Source of the DNA: Marinimicrococcus sp033875255
Lineage (GTDB): Bacteria; Pseudomonadota; Alphaproteobacteria; Geminicoccales; Geminicoccaceae
Direction of reading: 5' to 3'
Length of the DNA stretch: 54,572 nucleotides
NCBI GenBank assembly: GCA_033875255.1
Contig: JAWZSN010000032.1
Span: 1-54,572, forward strand
Made by a program: the position numbers and the translations under genes. Below the pieces are notes generated by a model. The model searched no databases. It saw only the letters and a program-made list of their open reading frames with translations, and was not told the DNA's origin. Numbering within the stretch: position 1 is the first letter of the stretch; the number at the start of each line of letters is the position of its first letter. Shown piece after piece: positions 33,384 through 41,885 of the stretch.

Positions 33384-33503
33384 TCTCTGCTCTCCTGATC
33401 CACAGCGGGGCTTGGCGGTGCGTCGCCTTGCGGGCAGAACCTAGCCAGCGCCGTCCCGCCGCACCACCCCCGGGGACGCCCGCAGGAGATCACGGAGCCC
33501 GCC

Positions 33504-34688
33504 ATGCCCGACAATAGCCGGATGCCGCCTCTCGAGCTGGGCCAGGACCACGCCGAGCTGCGCGAGGCGGTGGCGCGTCTGTGCGCGCGCTTCGACGGCG
33601 CCTACTGGCGCGCGCTGGACCGCGACATGGCCTATCCCGAGGAATTCGTGCGGGCCCTGAGCGAGGCCGGCTATCTGGGTGCCCTGGTGCCCGAGGAATA
33701 TGGCGGCGCCGGCCTGCCGCTGCGGGCGGCCTCGGTGATCCTCGAGACGATCCACGCCGAGGGCTGCAACGCCGCCGCCTGCCACGCCCAGATGTATGTC
33801 ATGGGCACGGTGCTGCGGCACGGCAGCGAGGAGCAGAAGCGCCGCTATCTGCCCGGCATCGCCAGCGGCGCGCTGCGCCTGCAGGCCTTCGGCGTCACCG
33901 AGCCCACCTCCGGCAGCGACACGCTCTCCTTGAAGACCCGTGCGGTGCGCAGGGGCGACCGCTACGTGGTCAACGGCCAGAAGGTCTGGACCAGCCGGGC
34001 GGCGCAGTCCGACCTGCTGCTCCTGCTGGCCCGCACCACGCCGGCGGAGGAGGTGAGGAAGCGCGGCGAGGGGCTCTCGGTCTTCCTCGTCGACATGCGC
34101 GAGGCGGTGGGCAGGGGGCTCGAGATCAGGCCCATCGAGGCCATGATCAACCACAACACCACCGAGCTCTTCTTCGATGACCTGGAGATCCCCGCCGACA
34201 GCCTCGTGGGCGAGGAGGGCAAGGGCTTTCGCTACATCCTGGACGGGATGAACGCCGAGCGGATCCTCATCGCCAGCGAGTGCCTGGGCGATTCCCGCTG
34301 GCTGATCGGCAAGGCCAGCGCCTATGCCGGCGAGCGCAAGGTGTTCGGCCGGCCCATCGGGCAGAACCAGGGCATCCAGTTCCCCATCGCCCGGGCCTAT
34401 GCCGAGACCGAGGCGGCCGAGCTGATGATCCGCAAGGCGGCCGCTTTGTTCGACGCCGGCCTGCCCTGCGGGCCGGAGGCCAACATGGCCAAGCTCTTGG
34501 CCTCGGAGGCCAGCTGGCATGCCGCCGAGGCCGCCATGCAGACCCATGGCGGCTTCGCCTTCGCCACCGAATACGACGTGGAGCGCAAGTGGCGCGAGAC
34601 GCGCCTCTACCAGATAGCACCGGTCTCCACGAACCTCATCCTGGCCTTCCTCGCCCACCAGGTGCTGGGCCTGCCCAAGAGCTACTGA
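33504..34688 (+). CDS. Acyl-CoA dehydrogenase family protein
   Basis: 394 residues. Landmarks are GYLGALVPEEYGGAGLPL, AFGVTEPTSGSDTLSLKT (flavin contacts), VVNGQKVWTSRA, RPIGQNQGIQFPIA and QTHGGFAFATEYDVERKWRE. At the usual MCAD-type catalytic position the sequence reads YQIAPVSTNLI, without Glu. A Glu in DGMNAERILIA stands where isovaleryl-CoA and long-chain dehydrogenases place their base. It oxidises an acyl-CoA to the enoyl-CoA using FAD; the substrate is unknown. It is transcribed divergently from the gamma-CA gene. Confidence 0.92.
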   Translation: MPDNSRMPPLELGQDHAELREAVARLCARFDGAYWRALDRDMAYPEEFVRALSEAGYLGALVPEEYGGAGLPLRAASVILETIHAEGCNAAACHAQMYVMGTVLRHGSEEQKRRYLPGIASGALRLQAFGVTEPTSGSDTLSLKTRAVRRGDRYVVNGQKVWTSRAAQSDLLLLLARTTPAEEVRKRGEGLSVFLVDMREAVGRGLEIRPIEAMINHNTTELFFDDLEIPADSLVGEEGKGFRYILDGMNAERILIASECLGDSRWLIGKASAYAGERKVFGRPIGQNQGIQFPIARAYAETEAAELMIRKAAALFDAGLPCGPEANMAKLLASEASWHAAEAAMQTHGGFAFATEYDVERKWRETRLYQIAPVSTNLILAFLAHQVLGLPKSY

Positions 34689-34798
34689 AGGGGGCAAGGG
34701 TGCGCCGCCGGGCCGTGCGGGAACCCGGCCAACCCGATCGCGTTGACAGGCATCACCGGGGCCGCCTGCACGGCCGGCCCCATGCCGGGAGACGCACG

Positions 34799-35095
34799 AT
34801 GCGCACCAGTTTCCGCACCACCTTGATGCTCGCCGCCGCGGCGGCCCTGCTCGCGGGGCCTGCCGGCCTACTCCGGGCGGAGAGCCAGAAGCCGCCGGCG
34901 ACCGAGGGCACTTCAGGGCAGCGGACGATGCCGGAGGTGCCCTCCACCGAACACCAGCGTGAGGTTCTCAAGAAGGTGCCGGAGGCCGCCGAGGGTGAGG
35001 TCGACCAGTCGGCCGGCGCTGCCGCGAGCGGCGGCGAGGCGGCGAAGAAGACGGGCCAGCAGCAGCCCCAGACCCCCAAGCCCAAGAGCAACTGA
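34799..35095 (+). CDS. Small secreted protein, disordered
   Basis: 98 residues. A signal peptide (MRTSFRTTLMLAAAAALLAGPAG) is followed by a hydrophilic Pro/Glu/Gln/Lys-rich chain with no cysteine (HQREVLKKVPEAAEGEVDQ, QQQPQTPKPKSN end). GGGAGA lies 7 bases before the ATG. A TTGACA at 34743-34748 could be a -35 box, but I see no good -10. No family recognised. It ends 3 bp from the convergent sorbosone-dehydrogenase-like gene. Confidence 0.75.
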   Translation: MRTSFRTTLMLAAAAALLAGPAGLLRAESQKPPATEGTSGQRTMPEVPSTEHQREVLKKVPEAAEGEVDQSAGAAASGGEAAKKTGQQQPQTPKPKSN

Positions 35096-35098
35096 GCC

Positions 35099-36415
35099 TC
35101 AGCGGGCGGCGCCGACCCGCCACACGGTGTTGCCGGCGTCGTCCGCCACGAGGAGCGCGCCGCTGCCGTCCTGGACCACGCCCACCGGCCGGCCGCGCGC
35201 GTTGCCCTCGCCGTCGAGAAAGCCGGTGAGCACGTCGAGCGGCGGCCCGGCCGGGCGGCCGTTCTCGAAGGGCACGAAGATCACCCTGTAGCCGCTGGGC
35301 GGGCGGCGGTTCCACGAGCCGTGCTGGCCCACGAAGGCGCCCTCGGCAAAGCGCGGCAGGAGCGGGGTATCGGGGTCGGCGAAGGCCAGGCCCAGCGAGG
35401 AGGTGTGCGGTCCCAGCGCGTAGTCGGGAACCAGCGCCCGTGCCACCATGTCGGGGCGGGCGGGCTTCACCCGCTCGTCCACGTGCCCGCCGAAATAGCT
35501 CCAGGGCCAGCCGTAGAAGCCGCCGTCCTCGAGGCTTGTCATGTAGTCGGGCACGAGGTCGCTTCCCAGAAGATCCCGCTCGTTGACGCTGGTCCACAGC
35601 ACGCCCGTCTCGGGCTCGAAGTCGATGCCCACGGGGTTGCGCAGCCCGGTGGCGTAGAGCCGGTGGGTGCGGGTGGCGGGGTCGATCTCCCAGACCGCCG
35701 CGCGGCCCTGCTCCACCTCCATGCCGCGCTCGGCCACGTTGCTGTTGGAGCCCACGCCCACATAGAGCCGGCTGCCGTCCGGGCTCGCCACCAGGCTCTT
35801 GGTCCAGTGGTGGTTGACGGGGCCGGCCGGAAGCCCGGCGATCCTCTCGCCTTGCGCCTCGATGCGCGTCTGGCCCTCCTCGTAGGGAAAGCGCAGTAGC
35901 GCGTCGGTGTTGGCGACGTAGAGATCGCCGCCCACCAGCGCCATGCCGAACGGCGAGTGCAGGTTCTCGAGAAAGGCGGTGCGGGTCTCGGCGCGGCCGT
36001 CGCCGTCCGCGTCGCGCAGCAGGGTGATGCGGTCGGCGCTGGGCGCACCCGCACCCGCCCGCTTCATCACCTGCCTCGTGACCCAGCCCTTGATGCCGGT
36101 GAGGTTCGCGCGGCCGGCCGGGCCGTTGGTCTCGGCCACCAGCACGTCGCCGTTGGGCAGGACGTGCAGCCAGCGCGGATGGTCGAGGCCCGTGGCGAAG
36201 GCGGTGACCGCGAGCCCCGGCGCCGGCACCGGCGTCTCCCCCTCCGGCCAGCCGGTCGCGGGTGCTATCTTCACCGTGGGGATCAGCGCCTTCGCGGGCT
36301 CGGGCAGGGCCGGCTCGGGGCCGGTGCCGGCCTCCACCGGCAGCTCCGCCTGCTCGCAGGCGCCGAGCGCCGGACATACCGCCACGAGCAGCGACAAGAG
36401 CCGGTTTTTGGGCAT
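35099..36415 (-). CDS. Sorbosone/PQQ-glucose-dehydrogenase-like beta-propeller lipoprotein
   Basis: 438 residues. The lipoprotein-like signal (MPKNRLLSLLVAVCPALGAC, Cys20) precedes a six-bladed propeller of the GSDH family. Landmarks are GLDHPRWLHVLPNGDVLVAETN, ITLLRDADGDGRAETRTAFL, HSPFGMALVGGDLYVANTDAL, RLYVGVGSNSN, TGLRNPVGIDFEP, WPWSYFGGHVDERV and GQHGSWNR. Members use PQQ or calcium to oxidise sugars, though many are of unknown activity. The ATG at 36415 has AAGGGA 9 bases upstream. No PQQ synthesis gene is in the window. Confidence 0.88.
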   Translation of the reverse strand: MPKNRLLSLLVAVCPALGACEQAELPVEAGTGPEPALPEPAKALIPTVKIAPATGWPEGETPVPAPGLAVTAFATGLDHPRWLHVLPNGDVLVAETNGPAGRANLTGIKGWVTRQVMKRAGAGAPSADRITLLRDADGDGRAETRTAFLENLHSPFGMALVGGDLYVANTDALLRFPYEEGQTRIEAQGERIAGLPAGPVNHHWTKSLVASPDGSRLYVGVGSNSNVAERGMEVEQGRAAVWEIDPATRTHRLYATGLRNPVGIDFEPETGVLWTSVNERDLLGSDLVPDYMTSLEDGGFYGWPWSYFGGHVDERVKPARPDMVARALVPDYALGPHTSSLGLAFADPDTPLLPRFAEGAFVGQHGSWNRRPPSGYRVIFVPFENGRPAGPPLDVLTGFLDGEGNARGRPVGVVQDGSGALLVADDAGNTVWRVGAAR

Positions 36416-36564
36416 GATCCGCGATCCCTTCTGCGTGAGCGGCCGTATCGAGGGACGGAAGCGCGCATTCGGAACGCCGCGCAAGGCCGTGCGGTTTCTA
36501 GAATGAGCGAGGGGCCAGCAGACGGGGCCCACCTGAAGCCACCAGCACGGGGAGAGCCGGCAGC

Positions 36565-37110
36565 ATGCGCGAGGAGGATGCGGTTCCGCAGGAGGCGGAT
36601 CTCGACGAGCCCACCTTGCTCCACGAGCCGGACCTGATGCTGGCGCTGCTGCGCGGGGCGGAGGAGGGGCCGGTGAGCCTGGGCGAGACCCGCGGAAGGC
36701 TGGCCGCCATGCGCGCCCGGGCCGGCCTGCCGCCCTGCCGCGATACCGGGGAGCTGGAGCGCCGCCTCGAGGTCGCCGCCCGCATGCTGGAGGTGGCCGG
36801 CGCCCTTGCCCCCTCGCACGGCCAGCGCTTCACCCTGACCCCGCGCGGCCGCGAGCTCCTGCGCGAGCACCCGGGCGGGCTCGACCAGACCGTGCTCGCC
36901 CGCTTCCCCGAGTTCCTCGCCTGGATCGAGACCCGCTCCTGCCCGCACGGCGACGACGACCCCCGCCCCGCCGCCTACACCGCCGGCACCCGCGCCTTCC
37001 ACACCGGCAAGAGCCTCACCGACAACCCCCACTCCATGGACACCGCCGACCACCTCGCCTGGCAAAACGGCTGGAGCGAGGCACGCGACGCGCGGGCGAG
37101 GGGGGAGTGA
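36565..37110 (+). CDS. Winged-helix (Mrr-N-like) protein with RMF-like C-terminus
   Basis: 181 residues. Residues about 18-105 look like a winged-helix domain of the Mrr N-terminal kind (LMLALLRGAEEGPVSLGETRGRLA, ARMLEVAGAL, FTLTPRGRELLREHPGGL). Residues about 133-178 (AYTAGTRAFHTGKSLTDNPH ... WQNGWSEARDA) match the plan of ribosome modulation factor: 'Y.aG..A...GKs...nP......W..GW.eA'. The ATG has GGGGAGAG 9 bases upstream and is divergent from the sorbosone-dehydrogenase-like gene (149 bp between starts). A role at the hibernating ribosome or in DNA binding can only be inferred. Confidence 0.7.
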   Translation: MREEDAVPQEADLDEPTLLHEPDLMLALLRGAEEGPVSLGETRGRLAAMRARAGLPPCRDTGELERRLEVAARMLEVAGALAPSHGQRFTLTPRGRELLREHPGGLDQTVLARFPEFLAWIETRSCPHGDDDPRPAAYTAGTRAFHTGKSLTDNPHSMDTADHLAWQNGWSEARDARARGE

Positions 37111-37124
37111 GGAGATGACCGCGC

Positions 37125-37136
37125 GGGGGGGGGGGG
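37125..37136 (+). repeat. Run of 12 Gs
   Basis: An uninterrupted G12 tract lies 15 bp past the RMF-like gene, exactly at the boundary of the AT-richer nuclease island. Its length may be an assembly approximation. Confidence 0.8.
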
Positions 37137-37172
37137 TAGCGCAAATCGACCTTCAACGCTCCCGAGATTCGG

Positions 37173-38261
37173 CTAGCGTTCAATTCCGATCAACATGTCA
37201 TCTACTATTGCCGACAATCGTCGATTTGGATCGTCGCCACCATCTCGATCTCGAAGCATCTGACAAATTACTTCGAGCGTTATGTTTACGATCAATTTTC
37301 CGTGTTCTCGTAAAGCGCCTAGACTTGCGCTAAAGGCGTTTTTATCCGCGCCCTTGCGCGACACAATGATAGCGACCGAGCGTACTGCATTTTTGTATAA
37401 GTACTTCTCTGCTTGATAAATGTCGTACTGACCGACCTTGGTGCAGTAGTTCTTAAATTCAAACACTACATAGCGGCTCGAAAAATCTCTCGACAGATCT
37501 TTCCAAAAAGAATTGTCTGAACTTATTCTTGCAACAGCGTCGTAATAAGATATCCCGGAATGACTTTTCCTTTGTCTTGCGAAATCAGTCAAATCCTTAT
37601 CGAATAAATAATTGATAGCCTCGTACATCAAATTTTCAAACTGCCTGTCTATTCTCACCCTTTTACCGGAGACAATGGTGTAACTTGATTTCCCGCAGCT
37701 TAAGGTTGAGAGTTTGTCCGCGAGTCTGCCGCCTTTATCAGGCGGCGCAGGCACTCGCTGCGGCGGAGCGGTACGGATAGCGCTCTCGGGTGAAGGCCGC
37801 TTTTCCTGAGTTTCCTCCACAATTAGGGGCGATTGCGGTATGTCCAAATGGCGAAGCGCGCTCCATAGAGTCTCGTACATGCTTGGGTCCGATGATGCGT
37901 GATGCACCAGCCAATCCAAATCCAATATGCTGACACTTGTTCCAGAAGTTAGCCTGTCCGCAATGTCGTGAGGAATTGTTGTAGTGACAATGAGAAGTCC
38001 AGCCGAAAAACCGCTATTACTCACTTCCGTGGCAAGTTGAGCAACTCCGGACGCTATCAATCTCATAGGGGGTCGCAAAGACGAATATATCTTTATCTCG
38101 ACTCCTACCCTTCTTCTATCCAAAGTGATGCCGATCGCGCCGATGCGTTGAGATCTCTTTGGCTCGTCGAAGCGCAACGCCAACGCTCGAGAAAGTATTT
38201 TCTTTACTACATCTTCAAACTCGGCAGCCGGACGGGAGTTTCGAGAGGTGTGTGAAGGCAT
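37173..38261 (-). CDS. Nuclease-like protein with two PD-(D/E)XK-type regions (candidate defence effector)
   Basis: 362 residues, AT-rich codons (roughly 45-50% GC) unlike all neighbours. The N-terminal region (1-140) has Glu16, then a strand pair with Glu55-Ile-Lys57 (RRVGVEIKIYSS) and a C-terminal QLATEVSNSGFSAGLLIVTTT, as in Mrr/restriction-endonuclease folds; the Asp before ExK is not clear (Asp48 at best). A Pro-rich linker covers about 140-180. The C-terminal region (about 200-350) has a helical Glu (QFENLMYEAINYLF), Asp241 (YYDAVARI) and Glu268-Phe-Lys270 (YVVFEFKNYCTK), a complete D...ExK set. The ATG follows an in-frame stop directly, fixing the start, though its ribosome site is weak. 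No methyltransferase, helicase or antitoxin partner is adjacent. Confidence 0.75.
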   Translation of the reverse strand: MPSHTSRNSRPAAEFEDVVKKILSRALALRFDEPKRSQRIGAIGITLDRRRVGVEIKIYSSLRPPMRLIASGVAQLATEVSNSGFSAGLLIVTTTIPHDIADRLTSGTSVSILDLDWLVHHASSDPSMYETLWSALRHLDIPQSPLIVEETQEKRPSPESAIRTAPPQRVPAPPDKGGRLADKLSTLSCGKSSYTIVSGKRVRIDRQFENLMYEAINYLFDKDLTDFARQRKSHSGISYYDAVARISSDNSFWKDLSRDFSSRYVVFEFKNYCTKVGQYDIYQAEKYLYKNAVRSVAIIVSRKGADKNAFSASLGALREHGKLIVNITLEVICQMLRDRDGGDDPNRRLSAIVDDMLIGIER

Positions 38262-38685
38262 TTGTAGTCAACCCAAATAAACTATGCCGAGCGTTGCCCG
38301 ATGATAGCGGATCGGTGGGCACGGCTGCCGCAGAGACTAGATCGGCAAAGAGGTTGTCGTAGTCCTCTTGGAGGGGCAAGCGGTCATGAAGGGGCCGAAC
38401 GCGTTTTCGCCGCGATACGCCCACCCGTCGTTCCTCGAGAGATAGGATCCTGACTCAGGCCAAACGTAGCGGGAGATTGCTACTCCCTATCGAGATCCCT
38501 CCGGAGCTGCGGATGTTATCAGTCGGCGGCCGGGAGTCGTCGCGCAGGTGGGGCAGATGGTCTCCTCGTCCTTCCTGCTGTGAATCGTATAAGGACGTAA
38601 AACGGCTTGTACGCGAACCTTCCCCCTCCCGACCCGTTTTTCTTCATCGACCCCACCTCGGCGGGCAACGGGAGGGCTTTCGTCA
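38262..38685. other. Divergent intergenic region, nuclease gene and egtB
   Basis: 424 bp between the start of the nuclease gene (minus) and egtB (plus). Its left half shares the island's lower GC. On the minus strand TATCAT (in GCTATCATCGG, about 38298-38308) could be a -10 for the nuclease gene. On the plus strand TATAAG near 38589 could be a -10 for egtB. No protein-like frame was found; a 69-codon minus frame overlapping the nuclease start has no ribosome site. Confidence 0.45.
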
Positions 38686-39963
38686 ATGCAGCAGCAGGCA
38701 CAGGTCGCGTGCGCCGAGCCGGCGGTGTTGGCGCGGCGGTTCCTGGAGGTGCGGGGGCGCTCGGAGGAGCTGGTGAGCACACTCGCGCCGGAGGACATGG
38801 TGGTGCAGTCCATGCCCGACTGCAGCCCCACCAAGTGGCACCTGGCGCATGTGAGCTGGTTCTTCGAGACCTTCATCCTCAAGCGGCACCTGCGCGGCTA
38901 CGACCCGGCGGACCCGCGCTTCGCCTATCTCTTCAACTCCTACTACGAGGCCGAGGGGGCGCGGCACCCGCGCCTCCAGAGGGGGCTGGCCACACGGCCC
39001 ACCGTTGCCGAGGTGATGGACTACCGCCGGCAGGTCACCCAGGCCATGGTCCGGCTCATGGACGAGGCGGGCGAGGATCTGTGGGCGGAGCTGGCGCCGC
39101 TGCTGGAGATCGGCCTGGCGCACGAGGAGCAGCACCAGGAGCTGATCCTCATGGACATTCTCCACCTCTTCTCCTGCAACCCGCTGGAGCCGGCCTTCCG
39201 GCCGCTCATGGCGGGCGAGGCGCGGAACGCGCCGGCGCTGCGCTGGGTGCCCTTCGAGGGCGGCATCCACGCCATCGGCCACGAGGGGCCGGGCTTCTCC
39301 TACGACAACGAGGGCCCGCGCCACGAGGTGCTGCTGCGTCCCTTCGAGCTCGCCTCGCGCGCCGTCACCAATGGCGAGTGGCTGGCCTTCATGGAGGACG
39401 GCGGCTATCGCCGCCCGGAGCTGTTTCTGGCCGACGGCTGGGCCACGGTGCAGGCGCAGGCCTGGCAGGCGCCGCTCTACTGGGAGCGGCGGGACGGGCA
39501 GTGGACCGCCATGACCCTGGCCGGCCGCCAGCCCGTGATCGAGGCGGCGCCGGTCTGCCACGTGAGCTTCTACGAGGCCGAGGCCTTCGCCCGCTGGAGC
39601 GGCGCCCGCCTGCCCACCGAGGCCGAATGGGAGGTGGCCGCCGCCGGCCACGTGCCCGAGGGCAACATGGCGGGCAGCGGCCATTTCCGCCCGCGCGTGG
39701 CGCAGGATCCGGGCGAGGGGCCCTGCCAGCTCTTCGGCGACGTCTGGGAATGGACCGCCAGCCCCTACGGCCCTTACCCTGGCTACCGCCCGCCCGAGGG
39801 CGCCATCGGCGAATATAACGGCAAGTTCATGTGCAACCAGATGGTGCTGCGCGGCGGCTGCTGCGCCACGCCAGAGGGCCATGTGCGGGCCACCTACCGG
39901 AACTTCTTCTATCCGCACCAGCGCTGGGCCTTCGCGGGGCTGCGGCTCGCGCGCGACGCCTGA
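38686..39963 (+). CDS. egtB: Ergothioneine biosynthesis sulfoxide synthase EgtB
   Basis: 425 residues. A DinB-like helical domain contains the iron-binding histidines (HLAHVSWFFETF near 54 and EEQHQELILMDILHL near 147). An FGE-sulfatase (SUMF1-type) domain follows: GGIHAIGHEGPGFSYDNEGPRHEVLL, SRAVTNGEWLAFMEDGGY, RLPTEAEWEVAAAG, GDVWEWTASPY, VLRGGCCATPEGHVRATYRNF. EgtB joins cysteine or gamma-Glu-Cys to hercynine. GGGAGGG lies about 9 bases before the ATG. The expected methyltransferase gene egtD is not in the window. Confidence 0.95.
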   Translation: MQQQAQVACAEPAVLARRFLEVRGRSEELVSTLAPEDMVVQSMPDCSPTKWHLAHVSWFFETFILKRHLRGYDPADPRFAYLFNSYYEAEGARHPRLQRGLATRPTVAEVMDYRRQVTQAMVRLMDEAGEDLWAELAPLLEIGLAHEEQHQELILMDILHLFSCNPLEPAFRPLMAGEARNAPALRWVPFEGGIHAIGHEGPGFSYDNEGPRHEVLLRPFELASRAVTNGEWLAFMEDGGYRRPELFLADGWATVQAQAWQAPLYWERRDGQWTAMTLAGRQPVIEAAPVCHVSFYEAEAFARWSGARLPTEAEWEVAAAGHVPEGNMAGSGHFRPRVAQDPGEGPCQLFGDVWEWTASPYGPYPGYRPPEGAIGEYNGKFMCNQMVLRGGCCATPEGHVRATYRNFFYPHQRWAFAGLRLARDA

Positions 39964-40005
39964 GCCGGATCAAGGCGCTGCGCGCGGCTGTTTTTTCTTT
40001 TTTTT
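39963..40005 (+). terminator. Intrinsic terminator, copy 3 of the AAGGCGCT-loop repeat
   Basis: AGCCG (39963-39967) pairs with CGGCT (39985-39989), followed by T6-C-T8. It shares the CAAGGCGCTGCGCGCGGC core (39971-39988). The hairpin begins at the last base of the egtB stop. Confidence 0.88.
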
Positions 40006-40080
40006 CAGGCCGGTAGAGGGTAGGGCGGGGGGAGCGCCGCCCTTCATCGTCCATTGATCGCGGCCGGTGTCGCGAACGCC

Positions 40081-41736
40081 TCAGGCGCTGCCCGTCTTGC
40101 AAAAGCAGGAGGATCTTACCGGCAGGTCGGTTCGCCCGCGGGCGAGCGTCAGGCGCTGCATGATGATGGTGGCCTCCTCGCGCCGGCCGAGCCGCTCAAG
40201 GCAGTCGTGGTAGCCGGTCAGGCTCCAGACATTGTCGGGATGCTGCACCGCCCGCGGCAGGGCGGGGTCCAGCCCCAGATCCTCGCGATAGACCGCCGCC
40301 GCCTCCTCGACCCGGCCCTGCTCCAGCAGCAGGGCCGCCAGCGCGTGGCGGGTCGGCTGCATCCAGCCCCACGGCTCGTCATAGGGAAGGCCGTCGTCGA
40401 GCGTCACCGAGCGGCGCAGATGGGCGAAGGCGGCGTCGAGATTGCCCTTCCGGTACTCGACCTCGCCCAGCATCATCTCCCGCGCCACGGCGAGGATATC
40501 CCGGCAGCTATTGTTGAAGAGCATCCGGCTCTCGGGCACGGCGGCAAAGGCTTCCTCGAAGTGTTTCGCCTGCTCTTCGGCTTCCGGCACCCGTCCGGAG
40601 GCGGCGAAGGCCACCGCCTTGGCATAGCGCATCATCGCGGTGGTGACGCAGAACAGCTCGGGGTTGGCCGGCATCGCCTGGTCGATGATCTCCTGCCACT
40701 TCCCGAAGCGGATATAGACGTGCTGGGTCATGGAGACGAAGCCCTCGAGCCAGTCCGCCATGGGCGGGCTGCGGGTCAGCAGCAGCTCCTCGGGCAAGGT
40801 CGAGACCATCTCCCGGGCGGTCGCCAGGGCCGGTCCGTACTGGCCCAGCCACATCGCCCCGTAGATCTTGAAATGGTAGTTGTGGCAGCGGTAGAGCGAG
40901 TAGAAGTTGAGCGGTCCCTGCCGCTCGAGATAGTTGCGGTCCGCCCGGATCGCCCGGTCGTTGGAGGACAGCACCCGCTCGTAATGGCCGCAGAGCACGT
41001 CGATATGGGTGGGCATGTGCTGCAGGTGGCCGGCATCCGGCACCAGATCGCGCAGCGCGTCGGCGGCCTTGAGCGCCCGCTCGGGCTCCGGCGACATCTC
41101 CATGAGGTGGATATACATGTGCAGGAGCCCCGGATGCGCGAGGGCTTCCGGCCGCTCCAGCGCCTTTTCCATGACCTGCTTCGCCTCGCCGGTGCTGGCG
41201 CCGTCGGCGATGCCGCCGGTCGCAAGATCCCAGAGCGCCCAGGGCGTCCGGTTCATCAGCGCCTCGGCGAAAAGCGTCGTCACGTCGAGATCGTCGGGAA
41301 ACCGCCGGTGCACCTCGCGCATCGCATCGGCATAGTCGTCGTTCCACCGGCTGAACGTCTCGCTGCCGGGCACCTCGCCCGACTGGTAGCGCCTGGCCAG
41401 CGCGTTCAGGAGCGCGACCTCGATCGCCGTCGCGTCGCCGGCCCGCGCCAGCCCCTCCGTGCAATAGCGGTGCGCCCGGGCGAGTGAGGTGCGAAGCTCA
41501 TCCGCGTCGAACGCCTCCCAGGGCTTGTTGTAGTTGCAGCCCGACGCATAGGCCACACCCCACCAGGCAAAGGCGCAATCCGGATCGGCCGCGATCGCCT
41601 TCTCGAAGCAGGCGATCGATTCGTCGTGATTGAACCCGTAGGCCCAGACCAGGCCGCGATCGCACCAGAGCTGCGCCTCCGGCGAGGCGGCCGTCACCTT
41701 GCGGCTATATGTTCCAAGATCGTAATAATCGGACAT
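40081..41736 (-). CDS. Tetratricopeptide-repeat protein (TTC38-like)
   Basis: 551 residues, all helical. TPR-like repeats are visible in WCDRGLVWAYGFNHDESIACFEKAIAADPDCAFAWWGVAYASG, in LLHMYIHLMEMSPEPERALKAADAL, DAGHLQHMPTHIDVLCGHYERVL, and near the end HPDNVWSLTGYHDCLERLG. The whole arrangement resembles the TTC38 family. Cytoplasmic, with no signal. Function unknown. The start at 41736 (MSDYYDLGTYS) follows AGAAGAG; the long open frame upstream is a high-GC shadow. It stands alone between egtB (convergent) and an amidase on the same strand. Confidence 0.85.
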   Translation of the reverse strand: MSDYYDLGTYSRKVTAASPEAQLWCDRGLVWAYGFNHDESIACFEKAIAADPDCAFAWWGVAYASGCNYNKPWEAFDADELRTSLARAHRYCTEGLARAGDATAIEVALLNALARRYQSGEVPGSETFSRWNDDYADAMREVHRRFPDDLDVTTLFAEALMNRTPWALWDLATGGIADGASTGEAKQVMEKALERPEALAHPGLLHMYIHLMEMSPEPERALKAADALRDLVPDAGHLQHMPTHIDVLCGHYERVLSSNDRAIRADRNYLERQGPLNFYSLYRCHNYHFKIYGAMWLGQYGPALATAREMVSTLPEELLLTRSPPMADWLEGFVSMTQHVYIRFGKWQEIIDQAMPANPELFCVTTAMMRYAKAVAFAASGRVPEAEEQAKHFEEAFAAVPESRMLFNNSCRDILAVAREMMLGEVEYRKGNLDAAFAHLRRSVTLDDGLPYDEPWGWMQPTRHALAALLLEQGRVEEAAAVYREDLGLDPALPRAVQHPDNVWSLTGYHDCLERLGRREEATIIMQRLTLARGRTDLPVRSSCFCKTGSA

Positions 41737-41885
41737 GGCTCTTCTCTTCGACAAGCAGGACGCCTCCACCATCGTCCGTGGCAGCGACAAACAGTCAGCT
41801 CCTTGATCATGCAGGCGGTTGGGACGAATTGCACGCGAGCGGTGCCGCGCCGCCCATGCTGGGGCGGCGCGGCCGTCGCTGACCC

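Noticed and set aside
38215..38424. 69-codon minus frame overlapping the nuclease start, as a possible antitoxin
   Set aside because: No ribosome site, deep overlap with the nuclease gene in another frame and no recognisable fold.
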